A stretch of DNA of 64,000 bases from Beta vulgaris subsp. vulgaris (taxonomy: Eukaryota > Streptophyta > Magnoliopsida > Caryophyllales > Amaranthaceae): the NCBI RefSeq assembly GCF_026745355.1, contig NC_079203.1:1741249-1805248 (forward strand), written 5' to 3'. Positions 11,300-22,806 of the stretch are shown here, in pieces. A program made the position numbers and the translations under genes. Positions within the stretch are counted from its first letter, which is position 1, and each line of letters starts with the position of its first letter. The notes under the pieces were generated by a model that saw only the letters and a program-made list of their open reading frames with translations, was not told where the DNA came from and ran no database searches.

Positions 11300-12770
11300 G
11301 TGAAGTTATTCACTCTTTTCATTTCGAAATTTCATTTTTGTTGGGTATCATTTGATGATGTTTTGAAATAAGGAATTTGATGAACTAATGTGGCTTGAAA
11401 GTTGTTTTTAATCTCATCATGAAAAGCAAAATAACTAAATTTTTTTTTGTTACATTGGCTTCGAATCTGTTGGTAAATGTTGATGTTTGAGATTTGTGGA
11501 ATATTTTGGCTTTTATTACTAATTTTTTGCACGACAAGCTGCTGCTAATTGATTGTTGATTGTTCTGTTGCGGCCATTGCTTACTGCTTCTATTTTTTTG
11601 CTTATTATTTGTTCCTGCAGTCACATTCAGCTCTTTGTCCCTTCTTAAACGGCTATCCTTTTGTTTAGATTATCGATTTAGCCCATCGAAGCTGTTTAGA
11701 TGATTAATTTTCGCCAGCTGCAAATTGTTAAGGTTAGTACCTCTCAGTTGACTTTAGTTCTCTAATTTTGCTGTGTGATTTTGGTATAGAGTATAAAAAC
11801 AGGTTTCCACTGTTAGATTAAGTGGTATAGAGTTATGCTTATCTTATATGCATTTATGATGTTAAATTTTTTTGATCTTATCTTTGGGTAACAAATGTTT
11901 TTTCTTTTTTTCAATCTTTTGGTGCAGTTATGTGTTCATGGTGTCATATTGGAGCTGTCAAATTAAGGAAAATAAGGTGGTTTTCATGTAAGTTTCTAAT
12001 TATTTTAATGAAGTTCAAAATTCAAGATATCATGAATAGATATTTATAGTTACTATAACGGTTGTAAATAATGGTGAAAAAATTGCTACCTGAATCCTTC
12101 TAGTTGTGGCTTTGATGCTGTTAAATAAGTATTTTTAGTCAATCTGGAAAGGTTTGTGCTGCTGACTTGCTGATGTTTGTTTTTGCACGATCATTGTTGT
12201 TCATGTACTTAATCTTGTGTTATTGCAGCGGTTGCTATGCTTTTTAGTTGTTTCCGGTGCAAGTTGTCGTGCCATTGCGTGCTACTACTACCGGCTAAGC
12301 CAATTTTTGTACAAGTTATTACAGCTTTGTTAAACTAATATTTGTTATTAAACTAATATTTACTATATGCATGTGTTGCAGGTGCTTGCGGAATCCAACT
12401 ATTCAAACAATTGAAGAATAATATGAGGAAGAAAATAGCATGACACTAACAAAGACTGAGGCAATTGAAAAATGGAATGACACTATTCAAACTATTAGAT
12501 ATCTTTTTTTTTCTCTCTTGTAGTTTCCAATTTCTTTTTACTGTAACAATTGTGAACAACCAACTAGACATGTTAGTTGATTAAGGTGTTTATATAAATG
12601 ACAATTATTTTTTATCTATATAGTAGCTTTTTATTGATTCATTAAATTGTTTTGTTTGTTTACTTTTAGTATTAATATAGCATATATATGTATTAATTCA
12701 TAAATCTTAAACTGTAAAATGTGTAGTTGCCCCTAATAGTTTTAATAAAAATGTCAAAAGTTGCACCTAA
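11300..12770. other. Intron-like AT-rich region of CACTA-3
   Basis: T-rich sequence with several acceptor-like CAG sites (for example near 12229 and 12381) and short exon-like stretches, in the same direction as the MCAT-like exon. No further MCAT exon was recognised. Confidence 0.3.
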
Positions 12771-13390
12771 AAACATCCTTTAGCGACTAACTTATGGTTG
12801 CATTAGAGGCAACATATAATTAGAGATGGATTTATGGTGCCTCTAAATATAAGTGGTCTTATCTAACTTGTGTGCCCCAAAAAGGTGGCATTAGGGGCAA
12901 CCTATAATTAGCGACAGACATATGGTTGCCTCTAAACGTAAGAGGCTTTAGCAGAACTGTAACTTGTGTGCCTCAAAAGGTGGCATTAGGGGCAACCTAT
13001 TATTAGCGACAGACATATGGTTGCCTCTAAACATATCAGTCTTTAGCCGCACCATAACTTGTCTGCCTCTAAATGACGCATTAGGGGCAACCTATAATTA
13101 GCGACAGTCATATGTTTGCCTCTAAACTTAAGAGTCTTTAGCAGATACCATAATTTGTCTGCCTCTAAAACGTGGCATTAGGGGCAACCTATAATTAGCG
13201 ACAGGCATATGGTTGTCTCTAAACATAAGAGTCTTTAGCAGCACCATAACTTGTCTGCCTCTAAAACGTGGCATTAGGGGCAACCTATAATTAGCGACGG
13301 ACTAATTAGAGGCAACCAAAAAATTGTTTCTAAACACCATTAGAGGCTACAAATATATATTTAGATGCAATTTTGGATTGCCTCTATATG
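12770..13390. repeat. Sub-terminal tandem repeats of CACTA-3, right
   Basis: About five tandem units of roughly 100 bp contain GGCATTAGGGGCAACC, then TAATTAGCGACAG, then GGTTGCCTCTAAA. The core GTTGCCTCTAA is shared with the left array, in keeping with transposase binding at both ends. Confidence 0.85.
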
Positions 13391-13555
13391 TATTTTTTTT
13401 TGTAGTGCTGTTTGTTCAGTTTCATCTATTATTTCATATAACTTTAATACTATTGGACAAGCTCATATATGCATACTCCATATGCTTATGGGCTATGGCT
13501 TTTAGATTCTCTCAAGACACTATTTCAAAAGCTAAGCACAAACTCGTTCCTGTGT

Positions 13556-13837
13556 CATTGTTCCTGTTTTGTTGTCTGTTCCAGTGATTAAGTGTTTTAA
13601 AATTCAAAAAATAGGGAAGGAAATTAGAATATTCATAAACCAAGTTAACTCCATTTGTGTTTTCTTCCCATTGAGATTGTGATTACATATAAATCTCATT
13701 GTTCCTGTTTTGTTGTCTATTCCAGTGATTAAGTGTTTTAAAATTCAAAAAATAGGGAAGGAAATTAGAATATTCATAAACCAAGTTAACTCCATTTGTG
13801 TTTTCTTCCCATTGAGATTGTGATTACATATAAATCT
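13556..13837. repeat. Tandem duplication, 141-bp unit, two copies
   Basis: The unit starting CATTGTTCCTGTTTTG (13556-13696) is repeated at once (13697-13837) with about one base change. Such high identity means a recent local duplication inside CACTA-2. Confidence 0.92.
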
Positions 13838-14770
13838 GGTTCCTGGGTATTATTTTCGATTGTTTTAGTATGCCTAGTACTTTGTTCATATTGTCTTGTT
13901 ACTTATTTTTTTAATGAAAACAGAAAACAGAGTCGAGAAAAAAAGAGAAACCAGCTAATGGTTAATTACTTAATTGTTACTGTTGAAATTCTCGCCGTTT
14001 TCCTTTCTTTGAACTCCTTTCATTGTAATGTAGTGGGTGGGGAAATTGAGTTATGACTTATAAGCTGAAGATAGTAGAAAGTTTGAGCACATTTGTACTT
14101 GCTGTTAAATAGATCTTAAGTTTACAAGATTATGTACTCCTCTTTCCAGCTTTAAAGGTTAAAACGACAAGTACGTCAGGTGTTCATTTGGCTGAGCATA
14201 TAAAGTACAAGTATTTCCTCGGAAGTTGTTTTTCCCTAGGAAGTGGCAAAAGTTGTTTGGTTGACCATGGCATCCAATAACAGATCCGTCAAAGGAAATG
14301 ACCTAATAGTTGATGATAAAAGGGTTACTGCCTGTATTTATGCTCAATATCCAGTGCATAAATATATTCCAGCACTCACAAATCACTCAAGGAAGTACAT
14401 CATCAAATAAACATGAGACAGACAAGGGATGCATTGATTGCCTAAAGGTGGAGAGGGAGAAGAAGGGGAGAGGAAGCGGAAAAGAGTGAGAGTAAGAGAT
14501 TGCCCACCTAAATGATTGGTTGCAAACTAAAGCTCTATGTTTTCTTTAGATAATTGAAATGGGGTAGCCGTAATCTCTGCATTGTTACTTCCAAAGATAA
14601 ATCATCATTAAGAACTCATCTGTATGACTATAAAATAGTAGCAGGTAGATAATATTTGTTCAATAAAAGTGATTTTTAGCAGGTTGAAGAAATGGTTGCT
14701 TATGCAATTTAAGGATCTAGAAGTTTAAAATCTTAGCATAACAAGTCACCATCTGTTCAGTTCAGTTTTC

Positions 14771-14975
14771 TCACATGAGAACATTAAGGGACAAATTCGA
14801 GGACTTGAATTCAGATGCAAACTTCTCTACTGACGCTAATGAGCTGAGATTCATCTCCATAACATCAATTTTAGCAGTAGGAATTTCTGCAAGTATTTTT
14901 TGTTTGAGATTTTTGCCAGCATCCACATTTCTCACAGCCATAATAACATGAGCACCACGCATGGCAAGTGTTTAT
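14771..14975 (-). pseudogene. Captured exon of a TIC32-like short-chain dehydrogenase
   Basis: The minus strand reads [19 protein letters not shown], then [20 protein letters not shown] and ends near NLSLNVLM. This matches the second beta-alpha unit of the Rossmann fold in the plant TIC32/retinol-dehydrogenase-like SDR family, where LSSLASV follows the adenine-pocket Asp region. The NAG motif that should come next is lost and the frame stops. The glycine-rich cofactor motif and the catalytic YxxxK are absent. It is a single-exon fragment carried by CACTA-2, antisense to the neighbouring captured fragment. Confidence 0.75.
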
Positions 14976-16000
14976 TCTGTCAAAGCAAATTACATCACTA
15001 TAAGAAAACCGATGGGCCTCTGAAGAAACATTTGACAATCCTTCCTTCTCTATTGCTGACAGTTACTCAAAGGTCAGTTGGAAAAGTGTATAGTTAATCA
15101 TGGTAATGGTTACAATCAATGCTAGCACTTTGTAAATTAGTATTGTCATACTGTTATGCTTAAGCTCATGTTGCCTGTTTGGCACCTTTGTATCTTAGTC
15201 ATTAATTTGAATTTGAACTGTTAGCATGAGCCTCAGGGCTTTAACCTTTCTTGCAGTAGCTTAAAGAGAGGAAATGACTAGGTTTACACGATGTGCAAAA
15301 AAATATATACAGTTGTTTTTGTTTCTTCTTTCCAGGTAGCCGTTTTATTGCATAATATTGTAAATTCATATACTAATATGTAACTTATTTTGTTGATTGT
15401 TAGGAAAATTCATCATAGTGGATCAACTAGGTTACATTAGAACTTTCGATATAAGGTATGATATCATTAACTCATTTTTTTCAGTGGTAATATTTTTTTT
15501 TTGGCTATAAAGCCTGCTGCAAGTCATCAAATAATCGACAAATCAATAACAATGGAATGGGGTTTTTGATTGATTAATGTAAGTAGTTGAATTAGGGAGT
15601 GATAAGGCAGTGACTTATTATGTGTTTGAGTGTTCTGTCTTTTTTTATTTTCTTTGATTTTTGACATTTTAATTGAAATACATATGAAGTCTCATGAGAT
15701 TCGCCCTCGAGACGTCATTTTTGAGTTTCTCTGCTCAATGTCATCGTCATTTTGGCTTGAGAGAGAAGAACCTCCGTCGATTATTTTCCCTAAAGATTTG
15801 TCCGAGGTTTCTTCTTTCGATGATTCTATCTTTTTTCTTCAATTTCAAGTATGACATCAGAAACTAAATGAAAACACAAGTTTGAAGGAATTCCAAGTCA
15901 GTCAGTAATTTGAAACCTCCTTTGGTTTACTTCCCTCGATGTGTAATTTATGTTGTGAAACTCATTGGCGATGTTAAAAATCAAGGAAATGAGAAGCATG
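14976..16000. other. Unassigned segment of CACTA-2
   Basis: Mostly T-rich intron-like DNA. A short exon-like open stretch at 15680-15850 contains SHEIRPRDVIFEFLC but I do not recognise it. Nothing else is supportable. Confidence 0.3.
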
Positions 16001-16011
16001 TGGTGAGGGAT

Positions 16012-17039
16012 TAGGGTGCAGACCTCTCCTTGGGCATATCTGATCCTGATGCCAGAGGTGTGTGTCAAGTTCGATCTGGCAGTATACTATTGTCGAAGAA
16101 TTACACAGTTGAGGAACTCTTGGAAATCATATTTACTAAATCAATGCAGTGGGTGGATAATCTGATACATCTTCTTTGTTTCTTGCATAATGAGGGAGTG
16201 AAATTGCAGCCAAAACTTGAGAAATCTTCTTCATGTTGTGCAAAATCCAGTTCCATTCCTGAGTTGGAAAACACTAATTGCCACGATGATGAATCCTTAT
16301 TTGGAGATCCCTTTTCCAAGGGTGGTCGCTCTGTTGGATCAAATGATGGATATAAGCAAGTACCTTATGTTAATCCCTCACTGGTTCTTATGAAATGATA
16401 ATACAAGCTGCTGCTGAAATTTTCATCTTCCTCAAGTCCTGCGTATTTTCTCCAGAATGGTGTGCTCCTGTGTCTGAGGATGCTTGCAAGAAGCTTGGCA
16501 TAAATCATATTGATTCTCTGTTGGCGATGCTTGGCTCTCAAATTTGTTACTATGATGGGTTTGATGGTGGGCCTGGTGTACACGAGCAAAGGAGGATCGA
16601 GCAAATTCAAGAGATATGTTTCGAGATGTTGCATGGTCTGCTTAAGCGTCATGCTCTCTCTGATGTGCTGGAGGAGCACGTTCTACTTCAAATATTGAAG
16701 GTTGAAAATGGGTCTTTTGCTTACAATGATCAAACCCTTGTATTGGTCGCTCATATATTAGTCTGTAGAGTGGGTTCAGCTGGCAGCCATTTGAGAGATA
16801 AACTTTACAGGCAGTTTGTGAATTTTATAGTTGAAAAGGAAAAAGATGTACGCTCAAATTGCCCCATCCTAAGGGAACTTGTCATCTCTCTTCCTAATGT
16901 CTTTCACATGGAGATAATTCTTTTGGCCTTCCATCTGTCTTTTGAAAGTGAAAAGGTGGCTCTAGCAGACCTCATTTTCTCTCATTTAAAGACCTTTGCT
17001 GCCAGTTCACAGATTTTGAGCTGTTCGCAACACACATGA
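16012..17039 (+). pseudogene. Captured gene fragment, all-helical protein, possibly PRD1
   Basis: Two adjoining open stretches (16012-16398 and 16395-17039) belong to one protein but are in different frames, so there is a frameshift or a lost intron near 16370-16400. The first contains ELENTNCHDDESLFGDPFSK; the second contains HALSDVLEEHVLLQILKVEN and later LRELVISLPNVFHMEIILLA, amphipathic helices like an ARM/HEAT-type superhelix. From memory it resembles part of PRD1, a plant protein needed for meiotic double-strand break formation, but I cannot confirm this. The codon pattern is gene-like and clearly not transposon protein. Both ends are missing, so it is a captured, broken piece. Confidence 0.45.
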
Positions 17040-17340
17040 TTGTAATATGTACCTTGTCCTGTTTTATGGTTTCCTTATCACAAGTCATAACCATGTACGC
17101 ATCAGTGATAAACGTACAATAGCAATGGAACATTAGTTTTCTCATAAGGAAGTTCTGTTGTTTAGTTGTATTTGATTTTGTTACAGTTGACACATTTCTT
17201 GGCTGCTCATGTATTCAGTTGTGATTTTTTGGCTCCTGTTATAAGATGAAATTTTTGTTTCGTTTTCTCGTGTTTTGCAGACCTGTTACTCATGCTGCTG
17301 GCCAGCAGGGGTAGCAGGTCTGAATTTTTTTTGATAAGAA
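17040..17340. other. Downstream part of the captured fragment, intron-like
   Basis: T-rich DNA ending TTTTGCAG at 17280, followed by about 40 bp of exon-like sequence before the CACTA-2 sub-terminal repeats. It looks like the next intron and the start of the next exon of the captured gene. Confidence 0.35.
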
Positions 17341-17433
17341 AAGCTTAAATGCTCGTATGACGTTTGCTACGCGTTAAATACGGAGCATTTGGAGCCTAAA
17401 CACCCGGAGCATTTGAGGTTTTTTCTACTAGTG

Positions 17434-18571
17434 ATATATTTATTTTATATCAAATTTAAAAAGCATATTGCTGCGGTTTCAGGCCAAAATCGCAGCAATA
17501 TATTACACATATTGCTGCGGTTCCTAGCCAAAACCGCAGCAATATGAACTGGTACAGGTAAAAAAAATTTTTTTTTTTTTTTGCATTTTGCCATCAAATT
17601 TGAAAGACAAAAAGGCTAAAAGAAAAATAAAAAAAATTGATTGAAACTAATGATAAAAGAATATAATACAAAATTCAAAAACATAAAAAATACAAAAAAC
17701 AGATCTGAAAAAAATTATAACAAAAAAGAATATAAGTGCACTTAGAGAGAAGTTAGGGCAATATGGAATGCCTCAGCTTTGTCCGAAGGATTAAGCAAAA
17801 ATACAGTATGATAATGAGGAAGAACAAAGTTTCCATAGTTCAATCAACAAAAACTTGATGAAACTTTAAGAAAATTCATTGTCAATCATTCAAAATCAGT
17901 AGTTCTTGCATAGAAATTAACAGAAAATGAAATCCAAATCATTTGTGCAAAGCAAACAACACGATACCCACCAAAGAGCTTTCCTCCCCAATAAAAAAGC
18001 TAAGTGACCCAGATCAAAAAAGTAAAATTAGAATTAAGAATAACAAAAAAGAATATAAAAAAAAATATATACTACAACTATAATATAATAAAATACACAA
18101 AATACTGGATCCGAAAATAATACAACAACAATCATATTATTCATAAGTTGTAATTTCGTATACAAATAATTACAAAAGAATAATACAACCACCACTACAA
18201 AATGCCGAACGAACTAGAAGAAGACCAACGAACTGGAAGATGAACGAACAGGAAGACCACGGAAGACTAACCTGGAAGACGACGACGAACGAACTGATAG
18301 GCGGCCGAATCTGGCGAGCCACGTCGAACAACATGCGAGCGGGCGAATATGGCGAGCCACGTCGAACGGCCTGCGAGAGAAATTACGCCGTAGAACGGCA
18401 TGTGAGCGAAATTACGCCGTTGAATCAAGCGAACCATGGAACTGTCGAGCGGCCGAGTCTGGCGGTTGAAGCCTCGCGAGAGGATGAAAGGGTGCGTGAA
18501 ACTGAGGAGAGGAGGAGAGAGAGAACTGAAGAGGTCAAGAGGTGCGTGAGAGGAGAGAGGAAGAGAGGAGG

Positions 18572-18621
<50 letters not shown>

Positions 18622-19010
18622 GAACTGAAGAGCGCAGTGTGAGAGGAGAGAGAGAACTGAGGGCTGCGTGAGAGGAGAGATAGGAGGGAAGAGAGCGCTT
18701 AAAACCCTAGTGAATTTTTTAATATTAATTTTAAAAACCTATTGTTGTGGTTTTTCTGTAGGAACCGCAGCAATAGGTACAAATAATAATTTTTTATATT
18801 ATTTTATTATATTGCTGCGATTTTTGTCATAAACCGGAGCAATATATTTGGTCAAATAGTCAAACAATTTCAAAAAAAATTCGTTCAAACTATATTGCTG
18901 TGGTTTTCAGCCAAAACCGCAGCAATATGGTTATTTTATATTTTTCCTTTTCCTTTTACGTTATATATTGTTGCGTATGGGTAAAACCGCAACAATATCA
19001 CCCCAGCAAA
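17434..19010. other. CACTA-1 right part: AT-rich filler, GA-rich stretch and sub-terminal repeats
   Basis: Copies of ATTGCTGCGGTTT or its complement occur at about 17466-17545 and 18735-19000, mirroring the left end. Between them is A-rich non-coding sequence and a purine-rich block (18180-18680) with a GA microsatellite. The long open frame at 18240-18671 is a by-product of low-complexity GA/CGA sequence, with no recognisable domain. Confidence 0.7.
18572..18618. repeat. (GA)n microsatellite
   Basis: An uninterrupted GA run of more than 40 bp within a purine-rich block. Confidence 0.95.
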
Positions 19011-19030
19011 TAGCATTTATTCTACTAGTG

Positions 19031-20990
19031 CCGAAAGGGTTGTGGGTGAAAACCCTTAATTGAACCTCTTTAACAAGTATCTAAAAATTAACCTCAATGG
19101 ATAATAGGAACTCAACCCCTAGAGCACAATTTGCACAAATTTTATAAGTTAGTAACCAAAGAAAATATTAGAATTTTCTAAATCTAAAATTAAAAAGAAA
19201 AAAAAAGGTTAGAAAACTTGGGTTGCCTCCCAGGAATAGCTCATCAAAGCCTTTAGTAGTTTGTCAAATGAATCTGCATGCATCTCACAAAAAAGCAAAT
19301 AATATACAAAAGAAAATGTAAAATAAATTAGTTCCAATTCTTTACATTACCTGCAAAAATGAAAATCAAAGAAAAAGTTATATCCACAAGAGAAGGAAGA
19401 AAAAGAAAAATTATTAGTCTTTCTACATGACCCAACAGGTTGAGAATAAACCGAATGTACATTGATTACATGATCATAGAAGTCTTCAAAGAGGGAGAAA
19501 TAAGGAATGAAGGAGGATATAATATAGGAGAAGAAGGAGTGAGGTCAAGCTTTTGAGAGAAAGGAGCATGAAACTCAAAAACAGTAGGTGGAACCGACAA
19601 AGACTCATGAATCACATCACTCTCATCTATAGACTTCTCCAAGAAAGGTTTTTCAACTACGATTTCTTCCTCTTTTAAAATATTCATCACATTAATTTCT
19701 CCTTTAATTTGATCATTATCCTCATAACTCTCATCATCTATACAACACGCATCATCATCATCATCATAAAAAAAATATACGGTTGGGGATGAGAATTTTG
19801 AGTATAGTGATCAAATTCATATTGAGATGAGGGAGTGATAATCACATCTCATGACAAAATATCATGAGAAGTAGAGTGATAATTAGAACAATAAGGAGGT
19901 GGTGTAATGTAAGTTGGAGGTGAAGGAATTACTCTAGTTGATAAAGACATCTCCCACTCATAAGTATCCCTAGCCAACCACTCAATTAAATCTCAACAAT
20001 AATCAGCAGATTGGCATAGAAATCCTCCATTAGACATATATAAATTCCACCACCATCCTAGTTTCTTCATTTAACCCCTCATAAATCACTAGACACATAT
20101 CCCATAGTTCAATTCCATGATTAGGACCAATAAAATCACCAAGTCTATGATAGTACTTTAAAACACTTCATTCTCATATTGAGGAAAAGAAAAAATTGCT
20201 CTAGAATTACTAGCATATACATGGGATTCACATAACATATGAGGTAATTCAGGAGAACTCATGCAAAAATTGGGAGGATTCTGATATGATGCATCAAAAC
20301 TGGAAACATGAGAATCCCAAGAATTACGACTATGTTGCCTAGCAAAAGAATTATCCCCATCATCAAAATAACATGACTCCATGATACAGAAAAGTTATTG
20401 AAAAAAAAAAGAAATTCACAAAAGGGAAAAAAATATATACAGTTTAGTCTCACCAACAATAAAAACTAAACAGAACAAAAGTCCACCCTATAAAGTACCA
20501 TAAACCTCTCCCGAGTATCTATGGCTTCTCTAATATGCATTCAAGCCTACTCCCGTGGAATCATGCAAATTAAAGACATTAACCACGACACTTTAACTTC
20601 CTAACAATCCATTCTACCTACTCCCGTGGAGAACTTCATGTCCTTAATTGAAATACTCAAATCCGTCAAAATCCAACTCCCATTGTAATCAAGACAATGG
20701 AATTAGAATAATACTAATTATCCCTAATCTAGTATTGGAATATGCACAATCAATTAAGCAAGAACAATTAACAATTAATATGAGAATTTAAAGAAACAAT
20801 CATGAATTAAATCATACTAGGGTTCAACTTAACCATAGATAAAAGAAACTACTCTATCATGAAATAAATAAACAAACTAGAGAAAAATAATTAAAATTCA
20901 TAATAATAAACAAAGGAAAAGAAGCAGAAAATAAATACTTGAATTGATGGAAGAAAGGTAGAGTCTTGGAGAACAATGAAGATCTACAAG
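19031..20990 (-). mobile_element. Ty3/gypsy-like element, proximal part, degraded
   Basis: This continues the host element interrupted at 1248. Near 19230 the minus strand reads CTGGGAGGCAACCCAAG, a motif well known from the non-coding 3' region of Athila-type elements. Minus-strand open stretches at 20382-20158 (with SPELPHMLCESHVYASNSRA) and 19690-19466 have no domain I recognise and may be remnants of element-specific reading frames. No gag, RT or integrase is visible, so it may be a large non-autonomous derivative. Confidence 0.45.
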
Positions 20991-21720
20991 TTTTCACTCT
21001 CTAACTTCTCTCTAAAAAAACCCTAAAAAAGTGTTTACAATAGACTCCCCCCCCAAAATAAGGTTTTAAAGTCCTATTTATAAGCTTAGAATAATATAAA
21101 TCGACATAAGTTAGGTAACGCGGAAAACACGACACAACAGCAGGTTGCACGGGCAAGCAGCTTATTGCACGGGTGTGCAGGGTCGCGCACGGTCGAGTGG
21201 AATCTCGCTCGGTCGTGCGTGCAGGGCAGAAGCTTTCGTGCCTTTTCGTTGCAGGTCGCACGGGCGTGCATAAATCCGCACGGACGTGCGAGCGAAACAA
21301 TGATTTTTGCTCAACTTTGAACAGGTATAACTTTTTCTCCAGAGCTTTGTTTTGTACATGTAATATATCGTTGAAAACCTCTTCCAGTATAGTTTCCAAC
21401 CCAATAAAAATCACCTCATTATCATTTTTGTATCAAAAGTTATGGATAAAATGGTGCAGAGGTGTCATATTTCACACAATTGCATGAAGTCCTTTGTATC
21501 TTCTTCAATTCCAATCCGTTTAGAGCACATGATATATCGTTTTGATGGTAATACAAGTGCCTTAATCATAACATCCTTAAAAAGGAGTCCAAAGTACCTG
21601 AAATTATATCAAAACACCAAACAACCCGTGAAAGCACTGTAGCTTATAAAAAGGGACCTAAATATGCATAAATGTGATGTAAATGCTCTAATGCTACATG
21701 AAAATGCACCTAATATGCAA
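20991..21720 (-). repeat. Probable LTR with CpG-rich block and TATA box (minus)
   Basis: On the minus strand a block with repeated GCACGGGCGTGC-like motifs (21300-21118) is followed after about 35 bp by TTATAAATAG (about 21083-21074), a good TATA box pointing into the gypsy-like element. The position and promoter suggest its 5' LTR. I could not define the LTR edges or find a matching partner at the other end, so the call is tentative. Confidence 0.4.
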
Positions 21721-21867
21721 CTAAATGATGTTAGAATATGTACTTATCGCGTCACGTGGCACAATTCCTTATTTAGAAACGTCTTTTAATATATTTATAT
21801 AGATTCAGAAGTCTTTGAAATAATTAAGAAGCCAAACATGGATTTTTTTTCTTCATATTATCGAACT

Positions 21868-22208
21868 GTTTTTTTTTCCATCGAGAAATCATACATTAAT
21901 TAAAAGAGGAAGTACAGCCTAATGCTAATACAACCTAAGCTAAAACAAACAAATAAGCCTAAAGGAGCATTAAGAGCTCGTTTATTCCCCCTAATACAAA
22001 AATAAGTAAAAACGATACAAAGTCGCGTAGAAGGGGGAGTGTCGCTAGTCATTGCCGGTGATGGTTGATGCAAATCTCAGATGGCTGATGGAAATGGTAG
22101 AATAAGCGGTTGCCGAACACGATACAGACAACGAACACCAACGGCAAGCGTCGCGTCTCGCCGTATGAGCAATCCCAACGATACGTCATCACTTGGGATT
22201 CTGAGCTC
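21868..22208 (-). mobile_element. LINE 3' end fragment
   Basis: Complemented, the piece ends AATTAATGTATGATTTCTCG, then ATGG and a poly-A run. It is clearly similar to the plus-strand LINE tail at 60160-60405, including GTTGTATTAGC and AGGCTGTACTT. Both are 5'-truncated copies of one LINE family; no reverse transcriptase is left. Confidence 0.65.
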
Positions 22209-22275
22209 ATGAACATCTTGACCCGATTCAAACACATGGTACTAGATATTAGGAGTCATGCCACCTTCTCTCTCT
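22209..22275 (+). repeat. Copy of the NLR upstream sequence
   Basis: TTGACCCGATTCAAACACAT, then GATATTAGGAGTCATGCC matches 29356-29403, just upstream of the NLR gene, with few changes. A third, more diverged copy is at 54461. Confidence 0.75.
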
Positions 22276-22801
22276 ATCTCTTTTTCCCTCTCTCTCGTCG
22301 TGACTCTTTCATATGGGTGTAGGGGCCTTGGGGTAAGATGTTGACGTGATAAAAGAAAGAGAGGAGAGATGAGGCGATCGAAGAAAATGATGGAGAAAGC
22401 TGGCGATCAAAGGCGGTGGAGGAAAGAGATGAAGGTGGTGGTGACAACCTGGAGGAGTTTTGAATGAGTGGATTTGAGGTGGTGGGATTTCGGATCCGTA
22501 GGTGGTGTTGGGGGTTAGGCAGGACCGTCTCATAAAATTAGGGGTCATGTGCTAAAATAAATTATAAAGATTAAAATTTTTTGGTGAATTGAAGAAACAG
22601 AAGAGTTATAAATGAGGCTTTTTTGGAGGGTAGGAGAAAAAAGAAAAACACCAAATAGAAATTAATCTCTTTAAATTTTTAATTAGATTGAGGTTTTCTT
22701 TTCTTAGTTTAGGTGGACAACTAATAGAATTGGACCTTTATATTTCGGAGGGCCTTGTGCAGTTGTTAACCCTGCACATGGCCTTAGCCGCCTCTTAGGT
22801 T
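22276..22801. other. Intergenic, no feature recognised
   Basis: Purine-rich then AT-rich DNA. It is the left flank of the copia insertion, and the interrupted sequence resumes at 28873. Confidence 0.5.
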
Positions 22802-22806
22802 AGGCG

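Larger units (their letters stand above)
2252..13407. mobile_element. CACTA transposon nested in CACTA-2 (CACTA-3)
   Basis: The left end reads CACTACAAAAAAAATTGGC. The right end complement reads CACTACAAAAAAAAATAC. The 3-bp duplication CTG flanks it (2249-2251 and 13408-13410). GTTGCCTCTAAA-type sub-terminal repeats fill 2270-2880 and 12770-13390. At 11.2 kb it is the largest of the three, yet no transposase frame is present. The interior has intron-like AT-rich DNA with splice-site-bounded gene pieces, including one recognisable exon (MCAT). Confidence 0.93.
1420..17433. mobile_element. CACTA transposon nested in CACTA-1 (CACTA-2)
   Basis: The left end begins CACTAGTGTAAAAAAC and the right end, complemented, begins CACTAGTAGAAAAAAC. 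Both are flanked by the 3-bp duplication ATA (1417-1419 and 17434-17436). Sub-terminal repeats of the AAATGCTCCGG type differ from those of the outer element, so this is a separate family. Minus its own nested insertion it is about 4.9 kb. It has no recognisable transposase but carries pieces of plant genes (SDR exon, PRD1-like fragment), as expected for a non-autonomous, gene-capturing CACTA. Confidence 0.92.
1249..19030. mobile_element. CACTA transposon, outermost of three nested (CACTA-1)
   Basis: The ends are inverted repeats starting CACTAGTAGAATAAATGCT on both sides, about 32 bp long with a few mismatches near the inner end. They are flanked by the 3-bp duplication CCG (1246-1248 and 19031-19033). 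CACTA termini and a 3-bp TSD define the superfamily. Many copies of ATTGCTGCGGTTT in both orientations lie just inside each end, the usual sub-terminal repeat layout. Without the nested insertion the element is only about 1.8 kb and has no transposase, so it is non-autonomous. It inserted into the gypsy-like element whose halves flank it. Confidence 0.93.

Noticed and set aside
18240..18671. A 143-codon open frame rich in Arg and Glu
   Set aside because: It runs through purine-rich GA/CGA repeats inside CACTA-1. The composition alone explains the missing stops and no domain is visible.
1249..19030. CRISPR-like reading of the regularly spaced repeats at 2270-2885 and 12770-13390
   Set aside because: Repeats are imperfect, without unique spacers, in a plant genome, and lie exactly at CACTA ends as sub-terminal repeats.
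21001..21487. Open frames of 100-137 codons on both strands
   Set aside because: They cross the CpG-rich block and TATA region of a probable LTR. No protein family is recognisable.
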